Below are positions 1 through 12,240 of a DNA stretch of 64,000 nucleotides, in pieces. Both the position numbers and the translations under genes were made by a program. The stretch covers positions 802,298 to 866,297 of the forward strand of contig VUYV01000191.1 of NCBI GenBank assembly GCA_008711295.1. Direction: 5' to 3'. The notes beneath the pieces are model-generated. The model had not been told where the DNA came from and searched no databases. It saw only the letters and a program-made list of their open reading frames with translations. Source of the DNA: Anarhynchus alexandrinus. Its lineage: Eukaryota; Chordata; Aves; Charadriiformes; Charadriidae. Position 1 is the stretch's first letter, and every line of letters starts with the position of its first letter.

Positions 1-202
1 AGACTACCTAATGCTGTCTGATGACCGTTCTTGTCCCTATTGTGTTACTTCTACATGTAAAAGTACTGCCTTACTAGTAGCCAGGAAAAATTCTGCACTG
101 TGACACATCCAATATTTGTAAAAATGAAGATATTATTACGTACAAATTCTGTAAAAAAATTGTCACATGCATGTATAGTATTTTTATCTTCCAACCTGAA
201 CT

Positions 203-345
203 AGTGTGTCATATCTGGAATACTGTCTCCAGTTCTGGACTCCCCAGTACAAGAGAGATATGGGGTTACTGAAGAGACTCCAGCAAAAAACTGGTAACAT
301 GAGTAAGGGACTGGAGCATCTTTCATAATCAGAGATAAATATTAG
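203..345 (+). mobile_element. CR1 LINE fragment, C-terminal ORF2 piece
   Basis: This is a short, old copy of the avian CR1 LINE in sense orientation. Read in one forward frame, it gives the conserved end of the CR1 reverse-transcriptase ORF: LEYCLQFWTPQYKRDMGLL, followed by a degraded stretch corresponding to the 'leading cysteine / Q-R-A-T-K' region. The CR1 3' UTR and octamer tail are missing, because similarity fades after the 'ctggagcatctttcat' run near 330. The copy is truncated at both ends and cannot encode anything. The boundaries are approximate by about 15 bases. Confidence 0.75.
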
Positions 346-3300
346 ATTGTACTGTTCTCTCACTTTGACAAGTCTACAGCTAAGTGTCTCTCAGTGTCTT
401 TCATTTTAAACACTGATTAGAAAAACTAATTATAATTCACATTAACTTAAAAATCTAGCATTAAATCATTGCTACATGACAGAAATTATTAAAAATTATA
501 TACAATTTTTTGTATACTTTTAACACAATACAGAGGATAGCAAGATGGTACCAACATATTTTGACCCTAAACTATTAAGGAAATCATGCAAGAACATGTA
601 TTTTATGTACCGTGTACTGTTTATATTAGCAAAATATGGTTTTATTAATGTTCCTTTCAAGTTTCTTAATGCTTCAAGGTCAAACAGTTGGTAGGGTGCA
701 ATATGGATCATGTTGAATAATAATAATTTCAGCTGCAGAACTAATTGTATATTTTACCTACTAAAGGTGCTGAATTTTTGTTGCATATCTGAGATTTAGA
801 AAATTTTTAAATTCTAATTCTGTGGCAATTGTTTTTCATGTACAGCATATGTGAGTGTACCAGTAACTGCCCACTAAAATCTTCATTGTAATGTTATAGT
901 CTTTATCCCAGTGGTTTGTTCTATATGTACATCAGTGTGGAAAGTCTTATGGAAACAGATAACTGTTTATCCATATATGTATCTTCTAACTGCTTTTGAA
1001 GAGGACAATTAATTTGCATATATTTAAGAAAAATAGTAAGGGTAACAGACAGAAATGAAGTTAATTAACATTCTCCATCAAAGGAATGGAAAACCTTATG
1101 AGGCCTGAAGAGTCTGTGTTTCTTTTCTTTTTTTCTTTCTAGCAAAATTCAGACTGAGAGGGGCTATGACTGCTTTTTTAAATACATCATTGGGTAACCA
1201 CTTAGGAGGAAAAAGAGCTATAGGAGACAAAGCATATTTTTGGCATGAAAACAAATGTGTAAGCACTAACTAAGAATAAATTTATGCTAGAAATAAGGGG
1301 AAAAAAATCTCTAGTCATCAAGGAAGTGATTCTCTGGAACATTCCAAGAACAATACCTGGTGACCCAGCAGATCACTCCTCATTCTCAGTCTTCAGTTTT
1401 CATATGTTCAAAATGTTGTGGGCTGTGGTCTCCCAGCCCTCCCAAACAGCTGTGGCTTCTTGCTACATTAGCTAAATGTCACTTTAAAGTGTACAGAGGA
1501 ATACAAAGGGAAAAGAATTCATGCAATACAAAAGAAAAATATATTTTTAGAATAACACTAAAGCTGAAAACTTCATTTTTATGGATTTCCGACTACAGTT
1601 TTTCAAGCTTTTTAAGTATTTTGCCAGTTTGTCAAAGGTAATGTTGTCCTTGAGGATTTGCCCTGCAGTTTTATAGCTACTAGCTTTCCTTATTTACAAC
1701 TGCATTAAGCAGGTCGCCTGATAGTAGCATAAATGGGTATGAAGCAGTGGTGATATTTAGTCATTCCTAATAAGAATGCCGGCTAGGAGATATGTGTTCC
1801 AAGGGGCCAAGAGAATATAGATGAATTACGTTATGGAATACAGAGCATGGAAACCCCAAGCTATCAATTAAATTCTCACCATTTCGGTGGAAAGAATTGA
1901 GGATTATCAACAAGATTAATTATTCTGAAATGCTAATGTTGAAATCTCTGGTAGACTATTAGGTGATGTCTGTGTTACAGACAAATTTACTGGGACAAGA
2001 AATATGTTTGTGGGAAAGGAAGAGGTTTATCCTCCACGCTAGCACTGGTTTCTGACAGGGCTGCATAGCTGTTTATGCCTATGTATCAGCAGCTGACACA
2101 ACAGTCTCCTCTTTATAAACAAGCATTACTTTTATTGTAATCACCACTATTTATCTTTGGTTGTTTGGTTGCATATTTCTACATAAGAGGACACTTGGGC
2201 TCCAACAGAGTACTGAGAAGCAAAAAAACCTGGAGGTTGCCTTAGCTAAGGCAGCTGCACTGTAAGGGCACCGCAATGTCTCGATCGCTCCACCCAAATG
2301 GTAAGGCACCCACAAATGACAGGAGTGGAGTTATGGAGCAGCTCAATGCAAAGCTGCAACATCCCTCAATTCTTCACATAATCCAGGAAGGACAAAGGCT
2401 GTGTGAAAGCAACTTTGTGTTCCACTTGCGTACATTTCTGGAAAGAAATCTTAAAAGGAAGTTAGCATCACTAGCTTGTTCTAATATACAGCATCTGCAA
2501 ATTTCACTCCCTGGGGTCACTGTCTTAAAGAATAAAGTTTCCCCGCCCCCACCACCTACTTGTATTTTCAGATCGAGAAATGTGCAATAAGCACTGTAGT
2601 TGCAATTCTTAACTTAATTGGCAGTCTTTCAAGTGCAATTACATCTAAAAGGTTGGCCTTTAATCTTGCTACACTGCTACTTAAAATGCCTGATTTTTTT
2701 TTAATACACTGACCATATTCACTCATTTTAAATATCACTCTGACAGCTCTATACAACAAAAATCACTGGGTTTGAGAAGTTCATTCAATAAATGGTTTTA
2801 ACATTTAGAGTAATACAAAGTAGATATTTTCCCTGTAAAAACTTAAATTGTTTGGTTCTTTCACCTAATTAGCATGAAGTCAAGGAAAATAAAGAACTGA
2901 AAATATACTTTGTCCTTTATCTACCCCAGTTTTGAAAATAGCTATTTTCTTTACTTTCAGCTAACTTTAAATTACTGTACTAAGATTCCTTATTTCAGAG
3001 AACACAGTTGCTGGATAGGTCTCTCCTGTTTTTTCCGGTTGAAGGCAGGACAGATAAAATATGGCTGCTATTCATGGTCTTGCAGTCTCTGTACCTTGGC
3101 CAGATTAAGCATAAATACTCTATCTCTGTGTTTCTTGAGTCATATTTGCATCAGGCATTCAGATTTCTTTAAAAGGAAAAAGAAGGACGCTTACAGACCT
3201 GAGTTTGAAGATTTTTTTCCATCCTGGTGAATGTATTTAATCTCAACAGGTAATTACAAATGGAAGACAACTTTTTTAATGAGACCAAAGTATTCATTTC

Positions 3301-6300
3301 CAATATTAAGAAAAATTAAAACTAAAAATTGAACAAAAAAAAGCATTTTTACAGATCCAAAATATACTTTAAACATTTTTTTATTTAGTAGAAATAGTCT
3401 TATTTGGTTTTATTCATAATCAAACCCAAAGACAATATTTCTGAAATTTCTACAATATTATAATTTAGTTTTCCTTAACAGCTCAAAATAATTTGTATGA
3501 CTAATGCTCAGTGGTGTCTATAGAAAGTCAAACTCCAACAATTCTGCAAAGTGTAAACTGACACATTTATCTCATGAGTATGTTAATTCCTCAACCTATT
3601 AGAATTCCTCAGCCCCTTACGGCATATTACAATCCATAAAACTCCAATAAACAACTCCATAAGGAAGAAAAGAGTAAAACCAACATGAGTGACCTCCTTA
3701 AACAGCACGCTGATACCCCTCTGCCTTTGCAGGGTAGAGACAAACCTGTACACCAACAGGGGAGAAGAAAACTGAAAGTTCTTCAGGCATAGACAGATGT
3801 ATGTCTGCGCAGGTGGTGTGGTAAGTTTAACATTTCCAAATCTTCAGAAACAGAAAGAGAATTTGTCTATTATTCACAGAGTTGTTACAGCTTTGTTTTA
3901 CCACCTTCTGTTCATTTTCTCTTTTCAAAGAGGCTTTATTTTGGCATTTTCATCACAATATGCCCAGTGCAAGATTATTGTGATGGATGTGCTGCTTTTA
4001 AGCATAGGGGGAATGATAATTTTAATGGACAGTACACATGGCATAAGGAATCAGCAATAGAGGTTTGGTTTTGCACAGATTATTCTGCACGATCCAGCAA
4101 GTACTAAGAAATTCAGGTTTAAGGGTGGGGGGGGAAGAAAAAATATTTTTGTATGATTTGAAAGAGCATGAGTTATAAGAATGAAAAGGAAAAGACTCTT
4201 AATTTGATAATGGTGATAAAGTGTTCTGAGAACAATAACATCCTTCTAATATACTAATTTTGCCTTCCAAATGTGTACAATGATGACCAAGAGATGTGGA
4301 ACCATTTGGTTTACTCCACATATTACCATTCTGTCTCTTCTTAAACCCAGTTGTTTGGGGATGTAATGAAACTGTGCAAATGGAGTACCACAATTAAAAA
4401 TAAAAATATCACTTTGCAGTTCCATTTCACTCACTACATTTGCTATGAAAGTCTTAAACTCTTTCTTTTCGTAATCTTATTTATCTCTCGCTCTGTGTTG
4501 CTTAAAGGAATTTGTCCCTTTAGTGGACTTGAGTCTGTTTCAGAGTTTACTGTTTCAGAGATTTTGACAGGAAAGTGGGAAAACTTAAGAAATAATAAAA
4601 ATCATGAAGCCTATCTGTTCATCTACCTGAGAGCTGGCAATACATGATTTTTCTGTGATCAAGTATGCTGCTTCTCAGGAATTATGTCTCTCTTGAAAAG
4701 CCATAGTCATTCTTGAAAGTGCTTATTGAACTGGATTCCACAATTTAACCATATTTAGCCATTTATCAGAAATATAGAAGCATTTCTTCATAATGATTCC
4801 AAACGGAATGCCATGTAATCCTATGATGATATACTTATGATCAAAGAATGAAACAGCCGAGAGGATAGGCTGACTTACTTGTAAATATCTCCAGCTAAGG
4901 TTAATATAGAAGTTGTTCTTGAATAGTTTCCCACAAAGTATCAAAAAGGCCTTGTTTTAGAAAGTTAACTAGTCTAATACTATTTCTCTCTCTTTAATTG
5001 TCTCTATTCTTGAACGTTCTTGTTGACCTGTCAGCAAGAACAGACTTTACATCTATGGTGACATGACACAAGTAGTATGACATAATGCCTTCAAGGCTTT
5101 AAGTGCTTTTAGACTTCATAAAACCAGAAACAGCTCGAATTTGTCAATGAACTGTTTCAGAGACAATAGAAAGCATTTTATTTATCTGCAGTACAAGGAG
5201 TAAGATGTAAAGTGTAATATTTTTACCTTCCTTCATAAACAAGCAAAGTGAACACATCAACTGAACACATCAATTGTGATAACAAAAATTAATAAATTAT
5301 TATAAGGTGAAAAAGCATGCTGAGAACCAAAATAACTGGGCAATGTCATCAGTCTGGGGCATTTTGTTTCAAGTTTTCTAGTATTTGAAAAATTTCATAA
5401 ATGCTGAAGTCCTCGAATCATGCTGTCATAAAAGCCTCAGGTTTTAAACTTTTTTATTTATTGTAAAATAAGATCTGAAGTTCTTATGATCATGAAAACA
5501 AGCTTGAAAGTAGGACCATGAGGGATAAAAAATAGAAATTGCTTTGAAAACAGAGGGTAAATAAAAATATGCAAACTTTTCTATTGAGTGCCATGACAAG
5601 TAAAATGTTTTTGAGAACATAGGGACTTGCCTTACTACGTTGAGTACCAACTCGATAATGTGAATACTAGTAAACTTCTTGCTAAATACCTCTTACAGGC
5701 AGATAGGTTTGAGGTTCTCTTGAGCTTTTAGGAAAGAAGGTGTCTGAAATATGTGGACCTTCAAAGCATCTCCCACCTCATCCCTAAGTTTTCTGGTCAG
5801 TATTCCCTATTTTCCTCTGTTCAGGAGCCAAGTTCAGCAGATCCAGGCAAAACTTAGAGGATGAGGCTCTGCATAGATGCAACAGCATCTAGTGAGCTGC
5901 TCTAGAATACTGAAGAGATGTAAAAGTTGACTGTACTGAAGCTAGCAGCAAAAAACCAATTGTTTACTGCAGCAGGGTCAGAACTGATTTCTCCTTGCTT
6001 TGCAACTACTAAGTGAGAAAGATTATATCACAGAGCAAATGATACTGTGATCATTCCACATATTATTATATTTTCCTGGATAGTGATGACAATGTTGATA
6101 CTAAAATGGTCTTAAAAAGATATCTTTTTTAGTATTATTTATGGAATACATTATTTAGATAGCACTGCCATTTGTCAGAGATTAACATGTTCACTTGTAA
6201 TTAAAACACATGGTCAGCTTGGAAACTGTTTGAGCACTTTTAATCTAATGGTGTATTTAAGAACAAGAGAAACAATCGCTGAATATTTTTATTGTCAAAC

Positions 6301-6714
6301 AATTCAACCCATCATATTTAAAAACATTCAGAGTCCAGAGAGCATTTTACATATGCAATAACTGCTGTCATTGCTTCTGTTACTATTCAGTTGTGTTTTA
6401 TCAATAATCTTACATAATATTTAGCTAAAATGCCAGTCCAAAGGTTACCCATAAAGAAATACAAGAAGATTTGCATAATAATTACTCATCAATTCAACAG
6501 AAGAGAAGAAATAATGGGTCTTTTAAAAACCTGAAAATTTCAATGAGATTATAAATCCAAATCTATTAACAATATACTTAATGTATTTTCTTCCAAGGCT
6601 GCCCAAAAATTCTTTTAGAAGTCACAGCACAGTATACTCTTAAAAAATAAATCACCTGACCATAATCATTCCTTTCTGGTCTTGGGAGATTCTTTTAATT
6701 AATTAATAATGATA
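346..6714. other. AT-rich unique DNA, no gene recognised
   Basis: No coding exon, RNA gene or recognisable repeat was found here. The longest ATG-initiated open frames are 104 and 106 codons (2276-2590 and 2910-3230, both forward). Their translations show no domain, no signal peptide and no codon bias, and such lengths are expected by chance. There is a C-rich run at about 2540-2555 and a G-run at about 4122-4134. Exons lacking an ATG or shorter than about 60 codons could have been missed. Confidence 0.6.
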
Positions 6715-6950
6715 ATAATCCTTCCTTCCGTATTACTTTCCCTCTATGTTTAATGAAGTGTTTCATAGGCATTATTAAATTAAATCTCCTAATACCCTGA
6801 GAGATGAGTAAATACTATTATTTCAGCTACAACATACAGAAGAGTAGTTAGGTATGGAAAGGTTAAATAACTTGCCTAACACAGTGTGAATAAGGATAAA
6901 TATTAAGAAATTGGGAGTAATTCCCACCCCTAGACTTGTGAAATGGGTTT
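6715..6950 (+). mobile_element. MIR-like (CORE-SINE) relic
   Basis: The stretch follows the central and 3' part of the amniote MIR/CORE-SINE consensus in order. It has a 'cattattaaattaaatctcctaata' block (MIR: tattaactcatttaatcctcacaa), then 'gagatgagtaaatactatta' (MIR: gaggtaggtactattatta), then 'ggaaaggttaaataacttgc' (MIR: gagaggttaagtaacttgc), then 'cacagtgtgaataaggat', and finally a decayed 'gggattcgaaccca'-like segment near 6920. MIRs are tRNA-derived SINEs mobilised by L2 LINEs and long extinct. Divergence is high, as expected. The 5' tRNA-like head with A and B boxes is not recognisable. The MIR consensus is quoted from memory, so the family is likely but the exact subfamily is open. 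Confidence 0.55.
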
Positions 6951-9900
6951 GAAATCATGTGGTTTATATTTCTTAATGCTATTTTTTATTTGCTTTTTCT
7001 CCCCTGGATTTTGGCCTTCAGTTCTTTTTCTAATAGTTTTTTAAAGGTTCCTTTCTACAACCATGCAACCAAGTCTAGAGACTTTTTTTTTTTCTTAAAC
7101 TAGGGAGAGCACGAGATATATAACATTCTCACATAAAAACTCATCCCCAGGGGCTTAGACTTCAAGCAGAGCAACACATAATTTGAGATCAAAACAGAAA
7201 AGCAAACAAAAAAACCCCACCCCAAGAATCCAGTGCAGCAGAACTGAAATCAAATAATTTCTTATTTTTTTTTCTTGGTTAGGACCTAAAGGTGAGCTTT
7301 TACCTCCATACTCAGGTGCCTACAGAAGTAACTTGACTTTTGCAGGCTAATTATACACACGGTGGTTTTCCTTGAGTTAACTGGAATTTAATGAAGGCTC
7401 AGAACCATTGAGCACCCAGGCCATTTTTTAGTTGTGTAATTAAAAGGTTCTGGGCTGAACTTTAGGTTCCAGTTTTGAAAAATCTGAACCTGTATCTCCT
7501 GACTTTTACTCTTGGCTTAATGGCACATTTTTCTTCTTCACATTTTTATTTATATTGCACTTGTCACCGTAGCAGATTAGGGCAAATTAAATTCCACAAT
7601 AATTCACCAAAAGCTGTGAGTTCTATTTTAAGATTAAGAGCAGTTGGTTCATTATAATAAAATATTTCCATGTTAACTGCATAGTCTAGGAAATGATGAA
7701 ATTATTTTTACAACAAAATTAACACTTTTGACACATACAGCACAGGAACCATAAGTAAAGGAGAAGTTAAATAAAAAAACGTTCTTCCTGAAGCTGTAGA
7801 TGCTTTCTGAGACCTTTGTTTAAACAATCCTTCTCAATGGATTTTTTTTTTCAGAATGTTCTCCGTCTAATTAAATCTGCTTTCCTCTTCTGCAGTGTAA
7901 ACAAAACACATGTAAATTCAACACGTTCAGGATAACACCTTTGGCAGAACTGCTCAGCATGGTGATGTCCTTTAGCCTCAGTATTCCCTTCAGCCCTTCT
8001 TACAACTTGTAAGTTCCTGTGAAATGAGGAACAGATAGCTTAATATTTTTGACCTCCAGCAAAAGTTTGAATGGAAACTACACGAGCTCAAGCACAATTA
8101 AGCACTAATATAATTGTCTTCATATAGCAGAAATAAATTGTCCTTTCATTGTAATACTTCTGTTTTATACTTGAGAGAAAGGCCAAAAAGGGATAAAGAA
8201 TGATTGCTTCAATGACTATATAGATCAAATATGAACTTTAGCATGTAAGTAAGCACATAGCTAAAGGATTGTGCTCTTTGATTTAGTCCTGGGCCAAGCA
8301 CTGTCATAAATATAAGGTCAGTCTCTTTTTCAGTGTCTGAACCAGCCATTACTTTTTACTTTATGAACTGTATACTCCATCTCTGCACTGTACAGGACTA
8401 AACCTCATTTTTCTCTGTTTCCTAAATAATTGATATGCAGCCATTATCACAACAGAACTCTTCCACAAAAGGGGTTTCCAATGCAGCCTCTCCACAACCA
8501 ATTTGACCTGCACTTGCAAAACAGTGAGGTGATTTGTAATCCACTGGGGCTATTTTCCTTTTTAAACTAAAATTATTTAAAAACAATATACTCCAGATGA
8601 AAGCAGCAAGATCAGGTGGTAAAAAAAAATAATCTGTATATTATAAAAAATTGTAATATATTTAAATATATATTGTTAACTTGATTTCATTTGGAAAAAT
8701 ATGCTGTACATAATGACAGTACAAACCAGAGTTTGACTCCTTTAATCAATATCTAAATAGAATTTATTTAGGGATTTCATGTTATCCTCTAGGGGCTGGG
8801 GCAGGGTTTGCATTTCAGGAAGTTTTTGCAGCTGGGTGATATTCCCAAGAGACCTTTTTGGGTTTTGGATGTATTTCTCAGTGGGGCTGGAGCTTTTTTT
8901 GGAGGGACTATGTGGCAAGCTGTATGGGTAAGCTCAACTGAAAACAGAAAGATTGTCAACAAGCAACTTTTCAAATAAATAGGGAACAACACAATTGACT
9001 GACACATGCAGCACCCTGTTCTGATCTTTCCCCCTTCCCACAGAGTAGCTATTGACTGTTTTTTCCTCTTTTTCTTCTTTCCCCACCTCTTTCCTTCTTC
9101 ATTGCTGTTGTTCCTTCAGTCGTGTGTTTCTTCCTCTTCATCATTCCATGCTCTGTTCTCACATCTTACCTGCATTTGCGGAATTGTCTACTTCCTCCAA
9201 GCTTGGTGATTTACCAAAGGGAATAGTGAAATATCATCATGCCTTCACTTTACAAATTATTGTCGTTTCACTGCATAGGGCTCAAATAGGCCTTCCCGTA
9301 TTACTGTAAGATCGCCATACAACTTGCAAAATCACCTACTACACAGGCATGCATACGTAAGCACAAAATGTCTTTCTAAGATATGCAGAGATGCATTCTG
9401 CATAATGACCTCAGACAACAGGATTAAGCACTATGACTTCAACCTCTGTGACTGATACCATAAGGGAAATTTTAAAACTGAAATACTTAAGTGTCTTTAA
9501 AAGTCCCTAAACCATGTTCTTACTATCCACGCTGATAAGAATTCAAATAAGGATTTAGCTTTTAGCCATATATACATATATTTGTTTTTCTTGTTTATGT
9601 TAAAGGTTCTGCAATAAAAATCAATGTGTGGAAGGGTAATACATGTAACAGCATCAATAACAATAATTCTTATATGCTGCTAAAGGCCAAACCACTGTCA
9701 AAATGGGATTTCATATTATGCTTTCATCTTTTTTTCAGATAAAAAACTATCCATTTCATTTCTCTAGAACATTTATCGTCATTTGTTACAGCTGTGCTGC
9801 ATGTGCTACTGATGCCGTTTAACCATTATCTGTTACAAGAGTAACCTCGTCAGCTAGAATGGGATATATGTGCATATGCTGATAAACTATATTATTGTGA

Positions 9901-11538
9901 TTTAGCTGTAATTTATTTCATCCAGCGTAAAAGGAAAAGGTAGAATATAGGACAATCTTACAGATGGCTCAAGAGGCTGAACTAGATTTGCCAAAAGCTG
10001 TTATATTTCTAAGTGCTTTTCCTTAAACAAAATGCTTTATATATAGCCTTATTTTCCCTAGGGAGGGTAATATTCATTATTAACCGTCAATGTTTTTAGC
10101 ATGGAGTTATGCACAGATGATTCAATCAAATAAGCAACCTCACTGTCTGGGATGTTGTGCAAATATTCAGGGAAGGCATACTCCTGTCCCATGTAACTTA
10201 TCTGAAAAAATTTAGAAACAGACAGAGGCTGGAGAACAGTTTAGTTAAGCAAAGCAGTTGGGATATAATGAATACAATTGGGATGTAATTAATAATTTTG
10301 TATTGCATTTGTTTTCTTCTTTGCATAATGTGTCCATTTCTTGATCAAGTCTGATGGGGGAAAACTGGTAATGGTAATACCAGATGGGCATGGCAACAGC
10401 AGATACTGTGAAAAGAGGGAGGAGAGAACAAAGTCTGGCAGCCTGGAACTCTTCTGTTGTTATATTTCAGTCTAGCTGTATTTTAGTGCACGGTAAATTT
10501 TTCTACTCCTATTACCATTGCTCTTCGGTGTTTCTAGAAAAGCTCAAATTCTTTGAGATTCTGCTTTAGTAATGTGGATAAACACAGACAAAATTTGCCC
10601 CCAGACTAGAAGCTTTTACCTTTCCCACAATCTTTGTACACAGACAGTTACCTCCCAAAGTGTCTAGATAGCAAGGAAAGGTTTTTAATGACTATCTACT
10701 GCTGGAAGAAATTTGAGATATTTAGGACTTCATATAAACTACAAAGTGTGGTTTTGACATGGTTTTTTTGGACAATGTATTTTTTTCTTATTTTCACCTA
10801 CTATTGACATTCAGAGAAATAGCCTTTATCCTCTTCCATGTAATCAATATAAAAATATTGCTACATCTCTCTTTCTGTGACCAACAGCAGGTGGTCCTCA
10901 CTCTGCAAACTTAATTAAGCTTCTCTCTAGTACCAGAATGCAACAACAGCCATTCTGTGCAGCTCTTCCTATTGTATGCCAAGACGTTGGCACGAAGGTC
11001 TTATTTCAGAAGCGCCAAACACAGTAATACTGGTCAGTTTAAATCAAATTCTTGATCACTGTATACAGCCAGGAATTATATGTAGTCTGATTAGTTCTCC
11101 TGGATTACATGAATTGTTTAAAACAAGAGGAAAAAAAACCTCGGACTGAGAAGCTACACACAAATGAATGCCAAAAGGCTGTGATGTGTATATACAATGT
11201 ATAGGTTTGTATCATTTTACTAATTTAAAAATATTCTCAATTTCACAGTGATAACCGTAGTGGCCAATTCTGTGTCACAGAAAACAAGATTGGCCAGGCA
11301 ATCAAAGCATGGACTATACAAATTGACAGGTTAATTAGAAAGTCTGCTTTTAGATGTTGACTTTTATGTAGTGGACATCTTGGAAACTAGTTGGAAGGAT
11401 ATTAATGAGTGAGATAACGTGATTCAAGGGAGAAAATTACATAAGAATGAAAGAGCATGTCACAGGAGTGAACACTAGCGCTCTCCATTAAAGATTTTTC
11501 TGAATTATTCTCATATAGCTTAACAGAATTTCTCAGTC
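6951..11538. other. AT-rich unique DNA, no gene recognised
   Basis: No exon or repeat was identified. Open frames do not exceed 85 codons. A nearly pure pyrimidine tract lies at about 9057-9101, interrupted by single purines. The densest AT block is around 8630-8700. Nothing else stands out. Confidence 0.6.
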
Positions 11539-12240
11539 ATGCAGAGAAATTACATTGCTCAGCTGAAAACTGATCCACAAGCAAGAAAACTATGGCAGTC
11601 CTGTCATTTTCAACAACGGAATTTTCAGAATATCTATCACGTTCACAAAAAACTTGTCTCTCTTGACAAGAGGGAGCTTTTCCAGGACATGGTGAATGTC
11701 CTCCACAAACTCTATAACACCTGTCAACACACTCTGTCAATATGGACTAGATAATTTGTATATTAATATCCCACGTCATGGCAGTATCATTACCTTTCTG
11801 AAATACCTACAAAACTAAGACCAACCTTCAGATTTTCAATCCAAACATACACAAGCCAATACTCCTCCCAAACTAACTCACAAATGTGCCATCAGCAAGC
11901 AATATTTTCTCTAAACAAAGAACCACAGCTGTGAACATGAAGACGAGTTCATAGTGTCACAATATCTTCATGAATTCCCTGAATAATTCCATATACCTGA
12001 GTACCAAAATTATTCTGTATGTAAGACACATAGATGACATCTTCATGATCTGAACCCAAAACTTGGAATTTCTCAATCCAGCAGAAATTCAGTAATTATA
12101 ATTCCATCGTGGAACTGTCTCTGGAAGATAATACGACCTTTCAAAATATCCTGAGTGTAATGGGAACCTAGAAACTTAAATATATAGCAAAATAATCATA
12201 GACCAACAGATTAAATGCAAGATGAACAACATCAGGAAAA
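11539..12240 (+). mobile_element. Decayed Penelope-like element (PLE) reverse-transcriptase relic
   Basis: Read across frame changes, this segment carries PLE reverse-transcriptase landmarks in the right order. First comes an open frame (11539-11754, 71 codons) with YIAQLKTDP and FQDMVNVLHKL, resembling the PLE blocks RQLsdt..Y..L..DP and i.Dt..FL.KL. Next is NLYINIPRHGSI at 11753-11788, matching the PLE hallmark LYTNIPH..G. About 245 bp later comes LYVRHIDDIFMI at 12015-12050, matching the catalytic R(Y/F)IDD(I/V)F.IW block; the invariant Trp codon is now TGA at 12051. Immediately after is LEFLN (12063-12077), and near 12170-12200 an 'LET-IYSK' segment recalls the L(E/D)..(I/L)YRKPTD block. 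PLEs are retroelements with this RT type, often with a GIY-YIG endonuclease; no endonuclease is recognisable here. Multiple stops and at least two frame changes show it is dead. Both ends are uncertain. The motif comparisons are from memory. Confidence 0.6.
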
